Below are positions 8,746-17,762 of a stretch of 64,000 nt of DNA, in pieces. Each line of letters begins with the position of its first letter. Position 1 is the stretch's first letter. The position numbers were made by a program, and so were the translations under genes. Source of the stretch: Aliishimia sp039978895 (GTDB lineage Bacteria > Pseudomonadota > Alphaproteobacteria > Rhodobacterales > Rhodobacteraceae); assembly GCA_039978895.1 (NCBI GenBank), contig JBDWAL010000029.1, positions 1 to 64,000 on the forward strand, in the 5' to 3' direction. The notes below the pieces were generated by a model. It made no database searches. It saw nothing but the letters and a program-made list of their open reading frames with translations, and had not been told where the DNA came from.

Positions 8746-9674
8746 TGAAAATCGCACTTATGGGGATCGGCAAAATTGCTGTGGACCAACATATTCCCGC
8801 AATCACTGCCTCGCCTGATTGGGATTTGGCTGCAACTGTGTCACGTCACGGGGCTGCGGACGGAGTAGCTGCCTTCACCGATCTGGATGCGATGTTGGCA
8901 GAGCGCGGCGACGTGCGTGTCGTTTCGTTGTGTCTGCCGCCTGTCCCGCGATACGCCGCTGCGCAGGCTGCGATCAAAGCAGGGCGTCACGTGATGCTTG
9001 AAAAACCTCCCGGGGCGACGCTGTCAGAATGCCATGCGCTTGAAGCCTTGGCGCGCGAACATCGCGTGTCGCTCTTTGCGACGTGGCATTCACGCGAAGC
9101 TGCGGGTGTTGCGGGGGCCAAGGCCTGGCTGGCGGACAAGAGCCTGCGCAAAATGACCATCACCTGGAAAGAAGACGTGCGTCGCTGGCATCCCGGTCAG
9201 GATTGGATTTGGCAGCCAGGCGGCCTCGGTGTTTTCGATCCCGGCATCAACGCCTTGTCGATTGTGTCTGAAATCCTGCCCGACCTCATTCATGTCTCCA
9301 GCGCTGTGCTGGAGGTGCCTGCAAATTGCCAAACCCCGATTGCTGCTTGGGTAGACTTTGCCCACCCCAATGGGGCCGATGTTCAAGCGGACTTCGATTT
9401 TCTCCAAGAAGGCGAGCAGATTTGGAGCATCACCGCTGAGACCGACCAAGGCACTTTGGTCTTGTTTGAGGGCGGCGCGAGGCTGTCGATTGACGGGATC
9501 GAACAGGTCGCAAAGGCGGACCTGAGCCTCACAGGAGAATACCCGCGGCTCTATAACCGTATGGCGCAGCTGGTGCACCAAGGTGATATCGACATGGACC
9601 TCACGCCCATGCGCCACGTGGCGGATGCCTCCACCCTCGGAAGGCGGATCACAGTTGCGCCCTTTATCGAATAA
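8745..9674 (+). CDS. Gfo/Idh/MocA-family aldose 1-dehydrogenase (L-arabinose/D-galactose type)
   Basis: A 309-residue NAD(P)-dependent dehydrogenase. The N-terminal Rossmann motif (MKIALMGIGKIAVDQHIPA), the conserved EKPPG motif (in HVMLEKPPGATLSECHALE) and the segments TWKEDVRRWHPGQDWIWQ and GGLGVFDPGINALSI resemble galactose 1-dehydrogenase and Azospirillum L-arabinose 1-dehydrogenase. It would oxidise the aldose at C1 to the lactone. ATG 8745 overlaps the previous stop (TGATG), so translation is coupled; a longer frame from 8709 exists but lies inside the dehydratase gene. No lactonase gene is seen in the operon; the lactone may open by itself or by an enzyme encoded elsewhere. Confidence 0.85.
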   Translation: MKIALMGIGKIAVDQHIPAITASPDWDLAATVSRHGAADGVAAFTDLDAMLAERGDVRVVSLCLPPVPRYAAAQAAIKAGRHVMLEKPPGATLSECHALEALAREHRVSLFATWHSREAAGVAGAKAWLADKSLRKMTITWKEDVRRWHPGQDWIWQPGGLGVFDPGINALSIVSEILPDLIHVSSAVLEVPANCQTPIAAWVDFAHPNGADVQADFDFLQEGEQIWSITAETDQGTLVLFEGGARLSIDGIEQVAKADLSLTGEYPRLYNRMAQLVHQGDIDMDLTPMRHVADASTLGRRITVAPFIE

Positions 9675-9740
9675 AACTGAAATTTGGCATCTGACGGGCT
9701 GATTCCGCCGGACTGCACTGACACCTCTAGGAGACCCAAA

Positions 9741-10658
9741 ATGCAAAACCCTTTGACAGGCATCCTGCCCGTTGCCCCCACGCCTTTCCACGCCGATGGA
9801 CAGGTCGATGAAGACGGTATGCGCCGCGTGCTGGATTGCCTGATTGACCAAGGCGTCGATGCGATCTGCATTCTGGCGAACTACTCGGAACAGTTTGTCC
9901 TGTCCGATGAGGAACGTGCCACGCTGACCCGCGTGAGCCTTGAACATGTGGCCGGCCGAGTGCCTGTGATCGTGACCACGAGCCATTTTTCCACCCAGAT
10001 TGCCGTGGCCCGCGCGATTGAAGCCCAGTCAATGGGTGCGTCGATGATTATGATGATGCCCCCTTATCACGGTGTCGGGCTCGTGCCGAGTGAAGCGGGT
10101 CTTTTTGAGCATTTTCAAGCAGTGTCGGATGCCATCAGCATTCCAATAATGGTACAGGACGCGCCCTTGTCTGGGGTGACGCTCAGCGTGCCTTTGCTGG
10201 TCAGAATGGCGCGCGAGATTGAAAACGTCAGCTACTTCAAGATGGAAACACCATTTGCGGCAGATAAGCTTGCCGCGTTGATCGAGGCAGGCGGCGCGGA
10301 TATCGTCGGGCCCTTTGATGGCGAAGAGGCCGTTACACTGCTCGCCGATCTTGATGCAGGCGCCACCGGCACAATGACATCAGCCCTTCAACCAGAACTG
10401 ATCCGGCCCATCGTGACACGCTATCTTGCAGGCGATCATGACGGGGCGCTAGAGCAATGGAAACTTTGCTTGCCGCTCATCAACCACGAAAACCGCCAAT
10501 GCGGATTGCGCGCGGCCAAGACGGTGATGATGGCGGGCGACGTGATTGGATCAGACCACGTGCGCCATCCCCTAAAGCCCATGTCGCAACGCACCACAAC
10601 CCGGCTCTTGCAGCTTGCCGGTGAGCTTGATCTCATCGCGATGCGTTGGGGCAAATAA
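9741..10658 (+). CDS. DHDPS-family 2-keto-3-deoxy-L-arabonate dehydratase
   Basis: A 305-residue protein of the dihydrodipicolinate synthase/N-acetylneuraminate lyase family (class I, Schiff base). Seen are the opening GILPVAPTPFHADGQVDEDG, a GVDAICILANYSEQFVLSDEE segment in place of the usual GTTGE, the MMMPPYHG stretch, and SYFKMET carrying the probable catalytic lysine. In Azospirillum-type arabinose breakdown this family member turns 2-keto-3-deoxy-arabonate into 2-oxoglutarate semialdehyde. That it is a DHDPS-type rather than an FAH-type (XylX) dehydratase is my main reason to favour L-arabinose over D-xylose. ATG 9741 has AGGAG upstream. An aldolase role is the alternative. Confidence 0.82.
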   Translation: MQNPLTGILPVAPTPFHADGQVDEDGMRRVLDCLIDQGVDAICILANYSEQFVLSDEERATLTRVSLEHVAGRVPVIVTTSHFSTQIAVARAIEAQSMGASMIMMMPPYHGVGLVPSEAGLFEHFQAVSDAISIPIMVQDAPLSGVTLSVPLLVRMAREIENVSYFKMETPFAADKLAALIEAGGADIVGPFDGEEAVTLLADLDAGATGTMTSALQPELIRPIVTRYLAGDHDGALEQWKLCLPLINHENRQCGLRAAKTVMMAGDVIGSDHVRHPLKPMSQRTTTRLLQLAGELDLIAMRWGK

Positions 10659-10671
10659 GGAGACAATGACA

Positions 10672-12183
10672 ATGACATTCGAACCCCACGGAAGGCACCT
10701 GATTGCAGGTGAATGGGTCGCCAGCGATGCCAGCTTTACCTCATCACCGGCCAGCGGCAGCGCCCACCGGTTCGCCGTCGCGACATCCGCAGATGTAGAT
10801 CGTGCCTGTGTTGCCGCTGAAGAAGCTTTTTGGTCATATGGCTATTCTGCCCGTGCCGATCGCGCGGCGTTCCTTCACGCCATTGCCGATGAAATCGAAG
10901 CCCGTGCAGATGATATTACCGCCATCGGCACTCAGGAAACCGGTCTTCCCGAAGCCCGGCTGCAAGGCGAGCGAGGCCGCACGACAGGGCAGTTGCGATT
11001 GTTCGCTGAGCATATCCTGAAGGATGATTATCTAGAATTGCGCCACGATGTAGCGCTCCCCGATAGGGCACCGTTGCCCCGCCCCGACCTAAAGATGGTG
11101 CAGCGCCCCATCGGCCCTGTCTCTGTCTTTGGCGCGTCGAATTTCCCGTTGGCATTTTCCACCGCAGGCGGAGACACTGCCGCCGCCCTCGCAGCGGGGT
11201 GTCCGGTTGTCGTAAAGGCCCATCCCGCCCATCCCGGCACCGGGGAAATCATCGCCGAGGCCATTCACGCCGCAATCAAAACATGCGGTTTGGCACCAGG
11301 CACGTTCAGTCTCCTCCAGGGGGACACCCTTGAAATGGGACGGGCTCTTGTTCAGCATCCCCTGATCAATGCGGTTGGCTTTACCGGCTCCCTCGGGGGC
11401 GGGCGGGCTTTGTTTGACCTATGTGCGCAACGTCCTGTTCCGATCCCGTTCTTTGGCGAACTTGGCAGCGTTAACCCTATGTTCCTGCTGCCTGATGCGG
11501 TTAAGGCGCGTGGCGCGGACATCGCGTCTGGCTGGGCCGCATCACTCACGATGGGTGCGGGGCAGTTTTGCACCAATCCCGGCGTTGTTGTCGTCATCGA
11601 CGGTGCGGATGCGGATGCATTTGAAGCGGCTGTGGTAACGGCAGTCACGCCAATCGCGCCGCAAACAATGCTGACCGACGGGATTGCCCAGGCCTATCGC
11701 GCGGGCCGGAACCGTATTTCGGCGGCCTCCGGCATCAATGATCTGTTCAGCTCGGCTTCCGAGCAGCGTTCCGCCTCACCGAACTTGTTTAGCAGCACAG
11801 GGGCGCAATGGCTTGCGGATCACGCCCTCGGCGAAGAGGTCTTTGGCCCGCTTGGGGTCGTTGTTCGCGTCGACGATACTGACGAAATGCTGGCGGTTGC
11901 CAAGTCGCTTGAGGGGCAGCTGACCTGCACCTTGCATATGGATGACGGCGATACTGGTTTGGCGCAAACCCTGATGCCCGTCCTTGAACGCAAGGCAGGT
12001 CGGATCATGACCAACGGTTTCCCGACCGGAGTCGAGGTGAGTGATGCCATGGTCCACGGAGGCCCCTACCCTGCATCCACCAACTTTGGCGCAACCTCTG
12101 TCGGCACTCTCGCAATTCGCCGCTTTTTGCGGCCAGTTTGTTACCAGAATGTGCCCAGTGATATTTTGACGGATGTTTTTTGA
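10672..12183 (+). CDS. 2-oxoglutarate semialdehyde dehydrogenase
   Basis: A 503-residue NAD(P)-dependent aldehyde dehydrogenase. The cofactor region reads GPVSVFGASNFPLAFSTAGG, the catalytic glutamate lies in PFFGELGSVNPMF, and the catalytic cysteine in MGAGQFCTNPGVV; EVFGPLGVVVRV is near the C-terminus. The FGASNFP and ELGSVNP motifs place it with 2-oxoglutarate semialdehyde (2,5-dioxopentanoate) dehydrogenases, the last step before the citric acid cycle. Two ATGs are in frame, 10666 and 10672; AAGGAG at 10657-10662 is 3 and 9 bases from them, so I prefer 10672. Last gene of the sugar operon. Confidence 0.85.
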   Translation: MTFEPHGRHLIAGEWVASDASFTSSPASGSAHRFAVATSADVDRACVAAEEAFWSYGYSARADRAAFLHAIADEIEARADDITAIGTQETGLPEARLQGERGRTTGQLRLFAEHILKDDYLELRHDVALPDRAPLPRPDLKMVQRPIGPVSVFGASNFPLAFSTAGGDTAAALAAGCPVVVKAHPAHPGTGEIIAEAIHAAIKTCGLAPGTFSLLQGDTLEMGRALVQHPLINAVGFTGSLGGGRALFDLCAQRPVPIPFFGELGSVNPMFLLPDAVKARGADIASGWAASLTMGAGQFCTNPGVVVVIDGADADAFEAAVVTAVTPIAPQTMLTDGIAQAYRAGRNRISAASGINDLFSSASEQRSASPNLFSSTGAQWLADHALGEEVFGPLGVVVRVDDTDEMLAVAKSLEGQLTCTLHMDDGDTGLAQTLMPVLERKAGRIMTNGFPTGVEVSDAMVHGGPYPASTNFGATSVGTLAIRRFLRPVCYQNVPSDILTDVF

Positions 12184-12444
12184 TGATTGGTAGCTAGTCC
12201 AGGTTCAAGGTTGCGGCTGTTTGCCATTAGGGCGTGCAGCAAAATCGACGCTTTCGCGTTGAAAGGCCGTTCGCGCCGAAATGCTACGTTCCATTGAAAT
12301 CCTTAGCTTCGGTGAAGCTGCATCTCCGATGGTTGTCGGCTGAAGAAACGGCAGGGTTGACGCGCCTGGCCATACGCCAATGTCAGCAATAGTCGCTTTT
12401 CTGCTACTCGTGCAGCGCGCAGCATTCGAAGCTTTGGGCTGATA

Positions 12445-12653
12445 TTGTTGAAAAACTCCAAAATTCGGGTTCTGTAATTTTCAGGAAAATGCCCATCACA
12501 CCGAGAAGTCAGACGAGATCACTTGTTAGGCGCTGAGAGCTGGCAGGTGAGTTACGCAAGGTTAACTTGGCCGACCCCTCGCCGACCAAGGCTGATCGGC
12601 CTGTACGGCGAAAAATTTCATCAAGTTGGGCCAAAAACGGTGTTTTTCAACAA
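12445..12653. repeat. Short element bounded by 12-base inverted repeats (MITE or IS remnant)
   Basis: TTGTTGAAAAAC at 12445-12456 and its exact reverse complement GTTTTTCAACAA at 12642-12653 bound a 209-base segment with no coding capacity. Such ends are common in IS5-like and related elements, so this may be a miniature or internally deleted insertion sequence. I could not identify clear target-site duplications. It lies near the probable left edge of the defence island. Confidence 0.45.
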
Positions 12654-12994
12654 AATGGGCTCTTTTGACACCTTCGCTGCGCACCGCACGAACGACCGGT
12701 CTCTGTTTTTGGAACGAATTGCATGAAATTTGCAACAATCAAAGACGGCCATTAAAATCAGGCAGATTGGCTGGTGTGTATATCAGGTGCAGAACAGCTC
12801 TCCCCGAAGTACAGCAGCTCCTAGTTATCGTTAATGTGCATCCATGTGTGCCACCCTGACTGCTCGTTCGATGCCCGCGACGAGCGAGTCTTCAAAATCT
12901 TGGTGTAGATTTTGGCGGCTGAAACAATGACATGGCCAAGAGGGCGCCGCATTAGCGGCCTGACCAAAGACGCCATTCCATGGCTCAGAAAGGT

Positions 12995-13017
12995 CTCATC
13001 TGTGCATTTGAGATGAG
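12995..13017 (-). terminator. Possible terminator of the leftward island operon
   Basis: CTCATCT at 12995-13001 and AGATGAG at 13011-13017 form a seven-pair stem with a nine-base loop just past the stop of the last leftward gene (13027). Read leftward it is followed by a short pyrimidine stretch (CCTTTCT) rather than a clean T-run, so termination is only suggested. Confidence 0.35.
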
Positions 13018-13026
13018 CCGGTAAGA

Positions 13027-13461
13027 TTAGAGTTCGCCATCAACGTTCAGCGTCGACCCAATGAAGTAGAAATCAAATTCCTTGCATACACGTTCGAGCT
13101 TGGTGCTGTCCCGCGCAACGGCAATTTGGAGGGGGTTGTGGTTACGCATTGTCTGCTTGCGTCCGCGGTAAACATACTCAGGGTTCAATGGAACGAGAGA
13201 AAACCAAAAGGACCCATAGTGGTCGGTGCGCACGACATATAGACTACTCTGGGGATCAGCTTCGTCTTGTCGAACGAGCTTGAGCGACACGCGGCGACCG
13301 GCATCCATGGCATCAAACGAGTAGGCATAGGCGAGAGAGTCGTCGTTAACTTGTTGGGCTATGAACAATCCGGGTGCGTAATAGTCCGTTGGCAGCTCGT
13401 CTGGAAACAGCAGACCGGCTTCGGGTGGAAAGAAGCTTAGGTAGAGTATTTCTTGCTTCAT
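13027..13461 (-). CDS. Unrecognised partner of the ADP-ribosyltransferase-like gene
   Basis: A 144-residue acidic soluble protein of no family I recognise. It starts MKQEILYLSFFPPEAGLLFP and has alternating hydrophobic strands (VSLKLVRQDE, SSLYVVRTDHYGSFWFSLVPL) suggesting a mainly beta or alpha/beta fold, ending KEFDFYFIGSTL. Its ATG overlaps the stop of the upstream DUF3990-like gene (ATGA at 13458-13461), so the two are made together. In toxin-immunity or toxin-antitoxin pairs a small protein in this place often binds the toxin; that role is a guess from position. Last gene of the leftward island operon. Confidence 0.7.
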   Translation of the reverse strand: MKQEILYLSFFPPEAGLLFPDELPTDYYAPGLFIAQQVNDDSLAYAYSFDAMDAGRRVSLKLVRQDEADPQSSLYVVRTDHYGSFWFSLVPLNPEYVYRGRKQTMRNHNPLQIAVARDSTKLERVCKEFDFYFIGSTLNVDGEL

Positions 13462-13889
13462 CGCAGAATCCTGAGAGCTGAGGAACCATTAAGATAGCTT
13501 TGGCCTGCTGTACTCTCCCATTTATGTTGATCGCAAAAAATCTTTGGTCCCCCAACGATCGGACCCCATGCAACGTCTTTGCCAAAGGTAAATGATCGCT
13601 GAGTTTGGGTTGATTTGATATGTTCGCGGTGCTCGATGGCCTGAGTCTGGGTCAAGGCTTCAATGTCGAAATTGAAGAAGTCTTCGTCTTTCATTCTGAA
13701 TTCGACAACAGCCGCAGTGTCGTATCTTTGCTTTGCCCAAGCTTTGGCGACGTGTAGTTCTGTCCCAAGGTAAAAGCCGCGTCCAAATTCTCCACCACCC
13801 AAGGTCGTGTCGACGCATCCATTGATGAGGGCTTTGGCGAACTCATCAGAGGTGCCATGAAATGTCGAAGTGTCATCGAATGCGGGCAT
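13458..13889 (-). CDS. DUF3990-like ADP-ribosyltransferase-fold protein
   Basis: A 143-residue protein with the hallmarks of the diphtheria-toxin/PARP-like H-Y-E fold: FHGTS near the N-terminus (His11), GEFGRGFYLGTE (Tyr40), then AKAWAKQRYD. This arrangement, HGT..(20)..DFGxGFYLT...A..WA, is that of DUF3990 proteins, which are often encoded beside toxin-antitoxin-like partners. The late acidic residue cannot be assigned with certainty. A ribosome site (AAAGG) lies 8 bases before ATG 13889. It is followed by an overlapping small gene and preceded, 191 bases away on the same strand, by the island's unrecognised-family gene. Toxin, effector or nucleotide-modifying enzyme are all possible. Confidence 0.6.
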   Translation of the reverse strand: MPAFDDTSTFHGTSDEFAKALINGCVDTTLGGGEFGRGFYLGTELHVAKAWAKQRYDTAAVVEFRMKDEDFFNFDIEALTQTQAIEHREHIKSTQTQRSFTFGKDVAWGPIVGGPKIFCDQHKWESTAGQSYLNGSSALRILR

Positions 13890-14080
13890 TTCGGAGCCTT
13901 TCCAGCCAAGTCATGGGCGAAACGGCGTGGAAGCCTAAAATCTCGCCCACCAAACAGAATGTAGGATGTTGTCTGGTATAAAGTTTGGTCGTCTTCAAGG
14001 ACACAGTGATTCTAGAGAGAGACATCTGTAAAGGTGGTCTTTGCTTAGATGCTGAGCAGCGTTGAGCTTTTTGCGGACTG

Positions 14081-15217
14081 CTAAGATCGCCAGCTTTCCC
14101 CCATCGCTTGGCTCAAGCGCAAGAGTTCTATTTGATCGGCTATACACTTGCGCACGTGTCTGTTCGAGGCAGGGCCGCGAAGCAGTGTAGTTGTGGAAGC
14201 ATAGACGTGGAAAGGGTCTGTCATTGTCGCTACCACGGTACCGCCCTCTGACAGATTTTCTTCTGCACTTGCACCAATCCATTCTGGAGGCAGCGGGTGA
14301 ACCGCATCCGGATTGTGGATGAAGACTGAACCATCACGCCAAGGCTCGAAAGGCATATCTGGATCACCCACTTCGTAGGCAAAAACTTGTGGACTGATAG
14401 CGTTAGGATCTGGGTCCCAACATGTCCCGGATCTGACCATACGAGTGCCTTTTGAGCGATATTGACCTTGTTGTCCGATGCGTCCGAATTTTGGAACGGT
14501 GCCAGCATTACAGAAGAGAATTCCGGAAACATATTGCGCATCCGGCAGACCAAAGAAGTTAGACGGGATGACTTTGGATCCTTCGTGTTTGAGGATTGCG
14601 TCTCCTTCGACAACAAGATCGCCACTGTCATCGAACAAATGCTGATGATCGATCCCAAAGAGGTATTGGGAAAGTGACGTGGCCGAGAGATGGAGGCTGC
14701 CACTGTGAAAGTTCTGAATCGCAATCACGAAGGGTTTCCCGGTCACATGTGGCAGCGTCCAGTACTTTTTTTGCATTTTGGAATAAAGTGGGCTGCCGAA
14801 TTTGATCGCTACCTCATGCTTTAGGTAGCGCATCGCTTCTTCGGCTGAGCTTGGCGCGACTTTTGGGAAAAGCTCATAGGGCTGGTAGTCTTTGCGAGGT
14901 GGCGGATTGGCCGTGACCGCTTCTACCGCAACGGTCAGACCGTCACGGCTAATGAGAAAATCAGGACGGTCGTAGTTGCGATCAAGGGTATGGTCAGACT
15001 CCATGAAGAGAGCGTGTAGGTATAATTCGAAGGTCCGCGCATCGAAGCCGTGTGTCTGGAACTGCTGAACGAAGTTGCCATCTGGGTCACTCATAGTTGC
15101 AGCAATTTCGGAGAGGATCGATCGCGCGGGGAGCATCAAACTGTTGTCTCGCGTCTTCAAATACTGAGGATGGAGTGTCTCATCAGGGGCTAGACGTTCA
15201 AATAAATTAAGTCCCAT
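14081..15217 (-). CDS. IetAS-linked protein of an unrecognised family (short paralogue)
   Basis: A 378-residue soluble protein encoded 43 bases after ietS on the same strand. It is clearly paralogous to the protein at 20139-21509: both have DGNFV.QFQT.G.DAR..ELYL, a PDF....VEAVTAN segment, FGSPLYSKM.K.YW, a IP.NFF..P...ISGILF.NAGT..KF.R.G block and a late .HNP..L.P.P stretch. The ELYL helix (Glu64), PDF (Asp86) and VEAV (Glu99) have the spacing of a PD-(D/E)xK nuclease core, but the usual lysine is not there, so nuclease activity is only a hypothesis. I do not recognise a named family. It probably works with IetA and IetS as a third component. Confidence 0.75.
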   Translation of the reverse strand: MGLNLFERLAPDETLHPQYLKTRDNSLMLPARSILSEIAATMSDPDGNFVQQFQTHGFDARTFELYLHALFMESDHTLDRNYDRPDFLISRDGLTVAVEAVTANPPPRKDYQPYELFPKVAPSSAEEAMRYLKHEVAIKFGSPLYSKMQKKYWTLPHVTGKPFVIAIQNFHSGSLHLSATSLSQYLFGIDHQHLFDDSGDLVVEGDAILKHEGSKVIPSNFFGLPDAQYVSGILFCNAGTVPKFGRIGQQGQYRSKGTRMVRSGTCWDPDPNAISPQVFAYEVGDPDMPFEPWRDGSVFIHNPDAVHPLPPEWIGASAEENLSEGGTVVATMTDPFHVYASTTTLLRGPASNRHVRKCIADQIELLRLSQAMGESWRS

Positions 15218-15260
15218 AACGCTTTACATCATCCTTTAGTCAGTTCGCGCTGTCAAAGCA

Positions 15261-17756
15261 TCAGATCAGATTTTCAATGAGGGTATCGAGATCTGGTTGA
15301 ACACCTGTTTCCAGAACAGTCTGAATCGGCGTATGGAGATCGACGTCCACATCTTCGGACTTGATCGAGACAATGAGCGCATAACGCGACTTCTGACTAT
15401 TTTTACCTGCTTTCTTGCTGTGTTTCCACCATCCTGACACCGGATACACGCACAGCATATCCCGGGTTAGAAGCTCTGCAGCCTCGCCAGTCCAGACATC
15501 GCAATGCAGCGACCCTGCCGACACGGCCGTGCTGCCAAAGCGCCAGCCAGTGTCTTGTTCGCGTTCAAGCTTTTTCTTAGTGCCAAGCACAACCTTGTTG
15601 GTTTGTTCGAGAAACTCCTGACGACCCTCACGCACGCGTCGCAGATCAAATCGAAGCCCATGAGATTGATAACGGTTTGGATAGATCGATGCGGACCGTC
15701 CGGGGTTGGGTTCGATAAAGTATGACAAGGTCACCTTCACCGAAACAGTTTGGCCACCCATGCTTTCAAGAACAGAGCGCGGCCAAGGCAAATCAAAGGT
15801 ATCGCAATAGCCCATCTTGCCACTGACGAAGGGCTGAATCTCTTGCTGGGCGATGAGTGCCACATGGTTTTTTGCCGAAGCGCACGCACGCTCAATATCG
15901 GGAACCCCGTAGCCAAAAGCACGAAGAAGCTTCTTTGCTTGCGTTTTGTTCGTGCCAGCGCCCTCAAATGCGGTTCTCATCGGACCTGTCCATTCGGCTG
16001 AATGTACCATCAGTGCACGAACAGTTTCGGGCCAAAGATCGGGGTTGCGTGCCGATATGATCGCCGCTGTGCGCGCCGCAAGCGCGGTCGCCGCACTTGT
16101 TGCCCGAAACGATGACAGCGGCGCATGGGTCATGTCGGGTCCAGCGGCCAGCAAATCAAGCGCATTCATCTGGTAGACATAACCATCCGAGCCGACCGCC
16201 TTATTGCCAGCTTCAAAGACGACCTCCGGCTTGAAGGGTGTTTGGCTGTCGTTCCATGAAACAGAGGTTCTGGTGTGTGGGCTTAAAGCGCCAGCCTCAG
16301 CGACAGGCTGCATACCATCGGTTCCTGCGCCTTGAACAATCACTTTGTCGGTGTAGCCACCGACTGATAGGGCGTTCCAGGCCTGAGCTGGATCCAAAAC
16401 TGGCGCATCCAAAGGGGCTTGTAGATCATCAAACTGCTGCACCCCGCCTTCGGTATTGCCCGCAGAGACGACAAAAAGACGAGAGGGTTCGGTCTCATCG
16501 TCCTCATTTAGCGCACCGGCGGCGAGACGGTCGAGAGCTGCGCTCCACTGGGAGGGCTGATCACCGGTGCGATCTTTGTTGGACGTCGCAAGACAATGGA
16601 TACGTTTGTGATTGGGTCGCGCTGCTTCAGGATCCAGAACAGCAATCTCATTCAGACGCCCAAGGCTTGTTTTCTCGTTGTCTGGGAAGCCACGCGGCGG
16701 AATGATCTTCACCGATTCCAGACGATGGAGGAGCTTGAAAGGCGCTGTTGAGGAAAGAAGATTTGTCAGATCGCCATGGAGTGCGAGTGACGCCATCTGC
16801 GTGCCATGACTCCTCAGGTTTTTATGACCCGTGTCATTTGTTTGCCAATCCTCATTGATTGCATAGAGATCGGTGGGGGAAAGGGCAGGTTCGAGCAAGT
16901 CATGTGCACGATTAACACCTGTATCGAGAATGCTGATATAGGGCACATCAGTGTCTGGCCAGATCACGTTTTGGGCAAAACTCTCGATCCATTCAAGCTG
17001 TGTATCTTCATCGCAGTCTTCCATGTAAAACGCAGGTGTGTCGTCGGAGCGGCGCAACTCTTGGATCGTGAAGCGGGCAAAAAGCACCAACTCGATACCG
17101 ATCTTACTGGCCAATACGGGCACGACAACGGATTCCGGAAACCGCAAACGGCTTTCATGGGAGCCCATTTGGAAGTCCATGGTTGTACACATCGCCTCCA
17201 GATCAGCTTCATGGTCTGGTGCGCACCAGACCTCCCACCAGATTGGAGTGTGATCGTCTACAGGCAGACGGAACCGATCATCGTTCCAAAAAGATAAGAA
17301 ATTTGCCGCCCTAATTTGATCGATGGCCTCAACGCGGGGTTGGTTGGGGGGCTTACCCGAGGTTTCACTGAGTGGTGCATGACCATAATCATCCAGAATT
17401 CGGTGCAGTATAGGCAGTGTTTTTTCGGGCACATAGAGACCGACCACCTTATCACCATTGGGCATGACTTTAGTCGCACCCACTTCCATTTGGTTTTTCT
17501 GTAGAACATCAACGACTGATGAACCTGATCGCAAAACCACCTCAAGATAAACTCCTTCTGAAGAGCCAAGCTTGGGGTCTTCGGGGCGTTCGTCTTGGAA
17601 CTTTGCGACGCCTTTTTGCAGCTCACTGAGCAATTGGTCACTATGGGCCCCACGGTCAAATTCCTTGGGCGTGCGTGGTTGAGAATGGGACCGGTAGCGA
17701 GATGCGGGTTGGTTGCCAGTGAAAAACTGGTGCGGCAGACCATATCTGGAGGTCAT
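15261..17756 (-). CDS. ietS: IetS-like subtilisin-family serine protease
   Basis: An 831-residue peptidase of family S8. The catalytic triad is visible: Asp278 in YISILDTGVNRAHD, His317 in LRSHGTQMASLALHG, and Ser554 in SSFRATSAATALAA; the oxyanion Asn434 is in VVSAGNTEGG. About 270 residues precede the protease domain and 270 follow it. There is no signal peptide, so it acts in the cytoplasm. Its gene starts 6 bases after the AAA ATPase gene. This ATPase-subtilase pair is IetAS, known from plasmid eviction in Agrobacterium (IetS toxic, IetA neutralising) and as an anti-phage system. The linked third gene at 14081-15217 is not part of the usual description. Confidence 0.88.
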   Translation of the reverse strand: MTSRYGLPHQFFTGNQPASRYRSHSQPRTPKEFDRGAHSDQLLSELQKGVAKFQDERPEDPKLGSSEGVYLEVVLRSGSSVVDVLQKNQMEVGATKVMPNGDKVVGLYVPEKTLPILHRILDDYGHAPLSETSGKPPNQPRVEAIDQIRAANFLSFWNDDRFRLPVDDHTPIWWEVWCAPDHEADLEAMCTTMDFQMGSHESRLRFPESVVVPVLASKIGIELVLFARFTIQELRRSDDTPAFYMEDCDEDTQLEWIESFAQNVIWPDTDVPYISILDTGVNRAHDLLEPALSPTDLYAINEDWQTNDTGHKNLRSHGTQMASLALHGDLTNLLSSTAPFKLLHRLESVKIIPPRGFPDNEKTSLGRLNEIAVLDPEAARPNHKRIHCLATSNKDRTGDQPSQWSAALDRLAAGALNEDDETEPSRLFVVSAGNTEGGVQQFDDLQAPLDAPVLDPAQAWNALSVGGYTDKVIVQGAGTDGMQPVAEAGALSPHTRTSVSWNDSQTPFKPEVVFEAGNKAVGSDGYVYQMNALDLLAAGPDMTHAPLSSFRATSAATALAARTAAIISARNPDLWPETVRALMVHSAEWTGPMRTAFEGAGTNKTQAKKLLRAFGYGVPDIERACASAKNHVALIAQQEIQPFVSGKMGYCDTFDLPWPRSVLESMGGQTVSVKVTLSYFIEPNPGRSASIYPNRYQSHGLRFDLRRVREGRQEFLEQTNKVVLGTKKKLEREQDTGWRFGSTAVSAGSLHCDVWTGEAAELLTRDMLCVYPVSGWWKHSKKAGKNSQKSRYALIVSIKSEDVDVDLHTPIQTVLETGVQPDLDTLIENLI

Positions 17757-17762
17757 ATAACG

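Larger units (their letters stand above)
12184..13026. other. Noncoding stretch between sugar operon and defence island
   Basis: About 840 bases with no convincing gene; the small open frames have no recognisable content. It holds a short inverted-repeat element (12445-12653) and a possible terminator for the leftward island operon (12995-13017). No tRNA-like sequence matching the right-hand end of the island was found here, so the left island boundary is not defined. Confidence 0.5.

Noticed and set aside
15261..17756. Secreted subtilisin
   Set aside because: No signal peptide or secretion domain, and the tight operon with an AAA ATPase marks it as the cytoplasmic IetS type.
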